Shown here in pieces: positions 58,067 to 64,000 of a stretch of 64,000 nt of DNA. The notes beneath the pieces are model-generated. The model had not been told where the DNA came from. It saw only the letters and a list, made by a program, of their open reading frames with translations, and ran no database searches. The DNA comes from Sanguinoderma infundibulare (Eukaryota; Basidiomycota; Agaricomycetes; Polyporales; Polyporaceae): NCBI GenBank assembly GCA_032821775.1, contig JAVLRN010000002.1, forward strand, positions 2,728,001-2,792,000, written 5' to 3'. Position 1 is the stretch's first letter. The number at the start of each line of letters is the position of its first letter. The position numbers and the translations under genes were made by a program.

Positions 58067-61000
58067 ATGGCGCGCTTCAGGGCATACGTGACCGACAGCG
58101 AAGAGGAGGAGGAAGATGTCTCCATGAAGGTACCGCCTCCGAAGGCTCCCGCGGCAGCACACCACAACCAAGACGAAGACGAGGACGATTCTATGGACGA
58201 GGATGAGCTGCGCCGTGTGTTGCGTCCACGGTCTGCCTACGATGAAGACTCCAGCGAAGAGGAGGAGGAGAAGGAAGAAGAAGAGGAAGAGGAGGAAGAA
58301 GAGGAAGAGAGCGAGAGTGAAAGCGACGAGGCGGATAGGCGAGGGCGGCGGAGTGCCCAACCTCAACTGGCACGGCACGGAGACCCCACCATCATTCCAT
58401 GGGCGAGGGAGATTGGCATGGACCCTCAGAAGATGCACGTCATGCAAACCTCGTTGTTCCGAATGCCGGAAGAGGAGCAAGTCCTCAAAGCTCTGAACGA
58501 GCCACGGCCGCGCCAGAAGCTGTTCCCACTCAAGTCATCGCTGAGCAGAAAGCATAGCAGAGATTCAGAGGGCGATGGTCTGCGGGCGGATTCGCGTCAG
58601 GTGTGTGTTGGCCGCCCTCGTACGCGTAAATGGGTGCTCAAGTGCCACCGATCACCATAGCGCGCGTCCTTCGCCCACGACATCGAACCAGAGCCGTATC
58701 GTCCGTCACGCAAGTACGCACGGGTTGAGAGCGAGGCCTCGGCCTTCGTGGGTCGCGAAGGCGCATTTGTGGATGCCGGACTGGCCTTGGGTCGCTCGTT
58801 TCGCGTGGGATGGGGTCCTGGAGGTCGGTTACTGCACCTTGGGGAGCTATGCGGTCCTTCTAGTTCACCGTACGTGACCCCGTGCTTCTGTGTGTTGAAA
58901 GAATCGTCTGAAGATCGGCACAGGAAATTATCTGCAAACGTGTCGACCGTCAAAATGTCCACCATCCCATTACTCGCTGGCGCAGCGGCAGACGCGTCCG
59001 CACAGGCCTCCCGCTTGCTTTCCCATCACCTTAGCAATACTGTGATTGAGGAAGATGAAGACGGCATTCCATTCGCCAACCCTTCGTCCACCCTCTCCTT
59101 CGCATCCTTCGTCTCGCAATTCCCATCAACCGACCAGTCCTTCGAGCCCATGCTATTCCGCCTTGGCCACGCGCTCTTCGACAACATTGACTTCCGCCTC
59201 GAACAGATCCCCGATGTCTCCGCTCGACAACGCATCGCCGACATCCGTCGCAAAGCCGAGCTCTCAAGATGGCTCAAAATCGCCGTCTCGTCCTTCATGG
59301 AGTCCGACCTTCGCCGAGACCTCGACGTGCGCTGGGACCGCACACTCTTTACCTTGCTCAGCGGCTACCAGGTCGAGCGCGCATGCGAGAAGGCCGCCGA
59401 CAACGGTAACGTCAAGCTCGCGTCCCTCATCGCGCAGTGCCCGGGCGATGCCGAGTTCCGCGAGGACCTCCAGAGCCAACTCGACCTCTGGCGCGAGCAG
59501 CGCATCGACGCGCACATTGGCGAGGACACCCGCAAGGTGTATGCGCTCCTCTCTGGGATAGTGGACATACTGGAGGGCTCTGGAGGGAACGGCGTGGAAC
59601 AGTGTCCCAACGTTGACGTGGCCAAGGACTTGGACTGGAAGCGCGCGTTTGGCTTGCAGCTCTGGTTCGGTATGCCGATGGACGCGTCGATAGCGGACGT
59701 GTTCCACGAGTACGACCGCCTGTGGCGAGAAGGCCTATTCAGCGTTGCTGCCCCGGTGCCGTGGTACGCAGAGCGGCGCTCGGCGGAGCAAATCGCGTCC
59801 AAGTGGACATTGCCCTCGAACGCGCAGCCTCCAGACGCATTATATGCGCTCATCAGACTCTTCGCGGACCCCGCGTGCAACCTCTCGTCCATCCTGTCCT
59901 CATTCTCGTTCAGCGCATCCCCCGCGGACTATCGCCTCCCGTGGCACCTATACATCATCCTCTCGCGCTGTCTGCGTATACGGGATCTTGCAGATCGGGA
60001 CACATCCCTGAGGCGCGATGATGACGAGGACGAGGATGAGGTCGAGGGCCACAGCCCGAGCGCGGACCTTCTCGCCAACAGCTACGCATTGCAGCTGGAG
60101 CAGTTAGGTATGATCCAAGAAGCCGTCTTTGTGCTGCTGCATCTCGAAGCCCCTGCTGGGTGAGTTTATTCTGTTGCGTATTCATGAGGCTTAGGGTTAA
60201 CGGACGGTACTAGACGGGTTAAAGCGATCAAAGAGCTGCTCACACGCTCGGCATCGAAACTCGACGACTGGGTCACACGCGGGCTTGTTGGCAGTCTGAA
60301 GATACCCATGGCATGGATCAACGAAGCGAAGGTGCAGCGTCTATCCCGGCCGAAGTCTGCATTTTACTAACTGGGCGACTTTAGGCTGTGTATGCGCTAG
60401 ACAGCGGAAACGTGTTCGATGCCTACGAACTCTACCTGCAAGCTGGATTGTACGACGCAGCACACGACATCGCAGTCCTCAATCTGGCCCCGGATACCGT
60501 CATCCGACAAGACCTCATGTTGCTGAGGGAGTTGTTGGAGCCATTCGAAGGCCGCTCTGTGAACGGATGGAACGAGCGTGGAAAGGTGAGTCGCCCTCTC
60601 TTACCTGAACCGTTGGGTAGTCTAACCAGTGCTCTCCTCGCCTTCACAGGTCTTTATGGACTACACGCATGCTGTTACTCGCCTTCCGCAGCTTCGCGAC
60701 CGTCTTGTCCAGGGAGATGATGTTCTTAGCGCAGACGAGACGGCCGAGCTCGACCAGCTCGCCCGCACCGTGCCAAAACTCGTCAGCGTCCTCCCTGATG
60801 TCCTTCCGGACCGGTCAAACTTCAGGCACAGTGCCGCCCTTGCGGACATGACGACCAAGCTCGTCCGCCATCTCGACCGGACCCGACCATTAGCGGTGGT
60901 GCGTCCCGTCCCTACTCCCTCCCGTGGTGCCATGATGGGGTATCTGATTTGGTGCACCACGATGCGCTTGCAGTCCCAGCAGATCCGGACCCCGTTCTTC

Positions 61001-61075
61001 ACCGACGCTAGCCGCGTACGCAACATCCACTCTGCGATGTACGAGAAGTTCCTCCGGACAGTGGAGGTGTCATGA
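58067..61075 (+). CDS. NUP145C: Nucleoporin NUP96/Nup145C (stand-alone)
   Basis: Exons 58067-58600, 58661-60159, 60214-60331, 60385-60585, 60650-61075; 925 aa. It starts MARFRAYVTDSEEEEEDVSM and has a long Glu/Asp tract (58245-58330). Exon 2 carries RSFRVGWGPGGRLLHLG, the classical Nup96 motif just after the Nup98 junction. The long helical part (from about SDLRRDLDVRWDRTLFTLL to EKFLRTVEVS) matches the alpha-solenoid Nup96 domain. It is a core subunit of the Y-shaped (Nup84/Nup107) scaffold complex. No Nup98 FG part or autoproteolysis site precedes it: the neighbour upstream is the divergent PDK1. Near the end, 60896-60973 (78 nt) has GT/AG borders and keeps frame, so it may be spliced (899 aa). 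Confidence 0.85.
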
Positions 61076-61401
61076 TTATCAGCTATGTGTGTATCGTAAA
61101 AACTATCTCTCCCGTCACATATCTCTAGGGATTTCTATCTTGTGGAACACGTCTCGAATTGTTGCACGGACACGTGGCTTGGACAAAGTTCACTTCAGTG
61201 CAATGCAGGCAGCTCAAACGCCGTTCTAACCCAACGGAAGCTACCCAAACCCCGGGTCCGGTCTCTCGAGGTAACGTGCCTCTGTCAGGTACGGCTTAAA
61301 AAGACGCGTTGGAGTGAGTCAGGATGCGCCGCATCGTGGCTTCCAATCTCTCCATTCCGCTGCGTCAAGTGAAGAGGCGCGGCTGCTGAACGGTCACCAC
61401 C
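61076..61401. other. Intergenic region
   Basis: 326 bp between NUP96 and the P450; no clear element. Confidence 0.5.
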
Positions 61402-63446
61402 ATGCTGACCGATGGCCTCTCAAGCCTTACTCTATTTCTCCTCCTAGGTCTCGCAGCTGCGACAGTGTTATGGAGGCAGAAACGCTCTCGTTCATCACGT
61501 CTTCCGCTCCCACCAGGCCCGAAGCCCCTTCCTATTATTGGGAATCTCCTCGACATGCCCACAGAAAACATGGCAGTCTCGTTGCACGAATTCAGCAGGC
61601 GGTATGGTGAGCACACGCCTGCATTTGAAACGATCCCGAAGGACTGATGAGAGTCCCGCAAGGCGAGGTCGTTTACTTGGACGTGCTCGGGCAGCCGACC
61701 ATCCTCATCGACTCGTACGACGCCGCGATCACAATCCTGGAATCCCGCTCCGCGAACACCTCTGACCGACCGCGTCTCGTGATGGCAGAACTGTGAGCCC
61801 CCGTGCACAACATACATAACTATCACACCGACGTTCGACGTGACAGGGTGGGCCTCATGTTCGAATTTGGCCTCCAGGGCTACGGAAACTCTTGGAGACT
61901 GCGTCGCCGGCTCTTCCACAGTCACTTTCACCAGGGCGTGGTAGCGCGATACCGACCCATCCACCTTCGGGGGGTGCAAAAACTCCTGCAACAGCTGCTC
62001 GACGATCCGACGAAGTTCATCGATCATGCTCGGCAGTAAGTACTACAAATTTATGACGGTGATAGCATAATGTGCTCACCACCCCGTGCCCTAGCTACAT
62101 CGGACGGTCCATCATCGACGCCGTGTATGGCATGGAGACCCAAGAGGAGATAGACAAGTTTGTGGCCATTTCAGAACAAGGCGCGGAGATCTTCAGCGAC
62201 GTGACGGTTCCGGGGCGGTATCTCGTTGAGCTACTCCCGATCCTTGCGCAGCTGCCATCCTGGTTCCCTGGCGCTAGCTTTAAGAGGAATGCGGAAAGGA
62301 AGTGGAAGCCGGCCATTTCCAAGATCCGAAGTGCGGCATACGATGTTACTGTCGAGGCGATGGTCAGCACTTTCGATAGCAATTTGAGCTCTCGCTGATC
62401 TATTCCAGGCCAGGGGCGATGCTCGGTCATCCGTAACGTCTTTACTCAGAGAAAGCGCTGCTCGAGAGAAGGGCAGCGTCTCCACCGAAGATGAAGAGAT
62501 GTTCAAAGACGTCACCGGTCTTGCTTATGCCGGTGAGCCACCATCGTCCTTTGTAACACTAGCACAACCGTCGCTGACTGACATATCTCCTGTCAGCGGG
62601 CGCAGACACGGCAGGTGCACTTCTCCCGAGTTGCTGAACTCGCCGGACTCACATTTAAATCCAAGACATTTGCCACCTTGACGGCATTCTTCCGAGCAAT
62701 GGCCGCATACCCCGATGTCCAGCGCAAGGCGCAGGCGGAAATTGACGAGGTTGTGGGACACGACCAACTCCCCGACTTCTCCCATCGAGAGTCGCTCCCC
62801 TACGTCAACGCGGTGATGAAGGAGTGCTCTCGGTGGCACACAGTAGTCCCTCTTGGCCTCCCTCACCGCGCAGTAGACGACGACGAATACAACGGTTACC
62901 GGATCCCGGCAGGGTCGGTTCTCATACCGAATGCTTGGTATGGAATTCCAGTATTCTGGCCAAAGTTCTCCTTTAACGATCCCTACCGTAGGGCGATGTC
63001 GCGAGACCCGCTTGCGTACCCTGAGCCAGACAGGTTTATACCAGAACGTTTTCTTAAAGACGGCAAGATCGACCCAAACGTGAGGGATCCGCTGAGGTTT
63101 CAGTTTGGCTTCGGACGCAGGCAAGTGTGCTCAGCCATCTCGACCAGTCCCCAAACCCTTATGAAGCTTCCCGCAGGATATGTCCCGGCATGCCATTCTC
63201 TCAGGATTCCTTGTTCATCGCCATAGTGTCGGTCTTGCACGTCTTCGATATAAGCGCCGCCGGTCATTCGATGCACGCTGGGCCGAAGATACCGTCAGGA
63301 AGCACTCTTTCGTACGTGCAGCAGGCTCCTCCTGGCTCTCAGAACCTTACGGTTGCTGTTGTAGACATCCAGATCCGTTTGAATGCACCATAAAGCCTCG
63401 CTCCGACATTACTGCGGCTAGTGTTCGGCAATTACGCTCGCAGTAA
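61402..63446 (+). CDS. Cytochrome P450 monooxygenase (OrdA-like, basidiomycete type)
   Basis: Ten exons: 61402-61606, 61663-61792, 61847-62035, 62095-62362, 62409-62532, 62597-62610, 62666-62937, 62992-63120, 63177-63311, 63365-63446; 515 aa, the usual length. The N-terminal membrane anchor LTLFLLLGLAAATVLW is followed by the hinge LPLPPGPKPLPIIGN. C-helix WRLRRRLFHSHF; I-helix AGADTT (306-311) rebuilt across a splice; K-helix ECSR (363-366); PERF motif PDRFIPERF; heme loop FGFGRRICPG with Cys446; the end PFECTIKPRS is typical of the group. Introns 62611-62665 and 63121-63176 begin with GC, not GT; using them restores the I-helix and heme motifs exactly. An ER-bound oxidase of unknown substrate, related to O-methylsterigmatocystin oxidoreductase-like P450s. 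Confidence 0.88.
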
Positions 63447-64000
63447 AACGGAAGCGCACTGTCTACCGTCGTTCCGTCTCTCGGCCATGAAACTCTTCCG
63501 TCCAATCCTGCGAGAACAGTGATTTTTGTTATAGCGCTTGGAAGATGTAATGCTTGGCAAAAGCTTTTAAAATCGAATTTACCTCGAGACCGTTTTGTAT
63601 AACACCTTCACTGTATCCCGAACTACGTCTAACGTTTGGCGTGCGGTCTGGCCCTTACGGGGGCCTACACACGACTACTGTGCATGTCCCTATCGAGTTT
63701 TGTATGGGATCGTGCACGCTATGCACCATTATTTTGTGTCAACTCGTTGCATGCCATATGCTCGGTGCCTTTGGGCTTACTTAGAGTATCTTCACTCAGG
63801 CGGAACATTCACACACATATTAAGCCGGGTTTTTTCTGCTATGTGTGATGTTTAGGATGTGGTTGAACGCGTTCCTAACAGGCTACAAGTTGGACTAAGG
63901 GGGAGTGGTTAGACGAAGCACAGCTGCACAAGCGCCCTTAGGCATGTCATCTGGACGGGCGTCTCTGTATTCCTTAGAACCCCGACGATGTCGACCAGAG
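63447..64000. other. Downstream flank to window end
   Basis: 550 bp after the P450, no supported feature. Confidence 0.5.

Noticed and set aside
58245..58330. GA-rich run as a microsatellite
   Set aside because: It encodes the Glu tract of NUP96 within a supported exon, so it is coding low complexity.
62611..62665. Reading the P450 as a frameshifted pseudogene
   Set aside because: Use of GC-AG introns restores the I-helix and heme motifs and gives a full-length 515-residue protein with all phases closed.

Overview
The window comes from a filamentous basidiomycete, most likely an Agaricomycete. Genes are dense and carry many 45-70 nt GT-AG introns, coding GC is high, and families such as DUF6593, NCS1 permeases, P450s and microbial-type PARG proteins are present. 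I rebuilt exons by hand from donor/acceptor pairs, reading phase and family motifs. Nearly every join below keeps frame, which is the main support for the models.

Layout. 0-6.4 kb: a MGRN1-like RING E3 (5' truncated by the window), the t-SNARE Tlg1, and a Gin4/Hsl1-type kinase with a KA1-like tail. 8.2-13.4 kb: a DUF6593 protein and the GID/CTLH RING subunit Fyv10/Gid9. 15.5-23.2 kb: an NCS1 permease, a TATA-driven PARG-like macrodomain protein, a kinase-type 6-phosphofructo-2-kinase and a Yra1/ALYREF-type mRNA export factor. 23.7-32.1 kb: three tandem MFS transporter genes of the Bsc6-like type (A, B and C; C is broken). 32.4-35.9 kb: a small four-helix membrane protein, a bHLH factor and tRNA-Thr(AGU). 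35.9-41.3 kb: a gene-free gap. 41.3-47.1 kb: a nuclear-type unknown protein and the mitochondrial GTPase MTG1, which has a 1.78 kb intron. 47.3-52.3 kb: two more MFS copies on the minus strand (E decayed, D intact). 52.9-64 kb: an F-box-like protein, PDK1, NUP96 and a cytochrome P450.

Most genes are housekeeping: signalling kinases, vesicle fusion, glycolytic control, protein turnover, mRNA export and the nuclear pore. The accessory part is the transporter family. Block B-C on the plus strand (intact gene followed by a pseudogene) reappears as block D-E on the minus strand about 18 kb away, in inverted orientation, with D closest to B and E closest to C. I read this as an inverted segmental duplication followed by decay of the downstream partner on both sides.

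Other notable points: three GC-AG introns (one in the permease, two in the P450); oversized introns in YRA1, MTG1 and FYV10; His at the aligned SNARE zero layer; Ser for the catalytic His in the bisphosphatase domain; a long insert inside the RING finger. I found no clearly new defence, toxin or CRISPR-like system.
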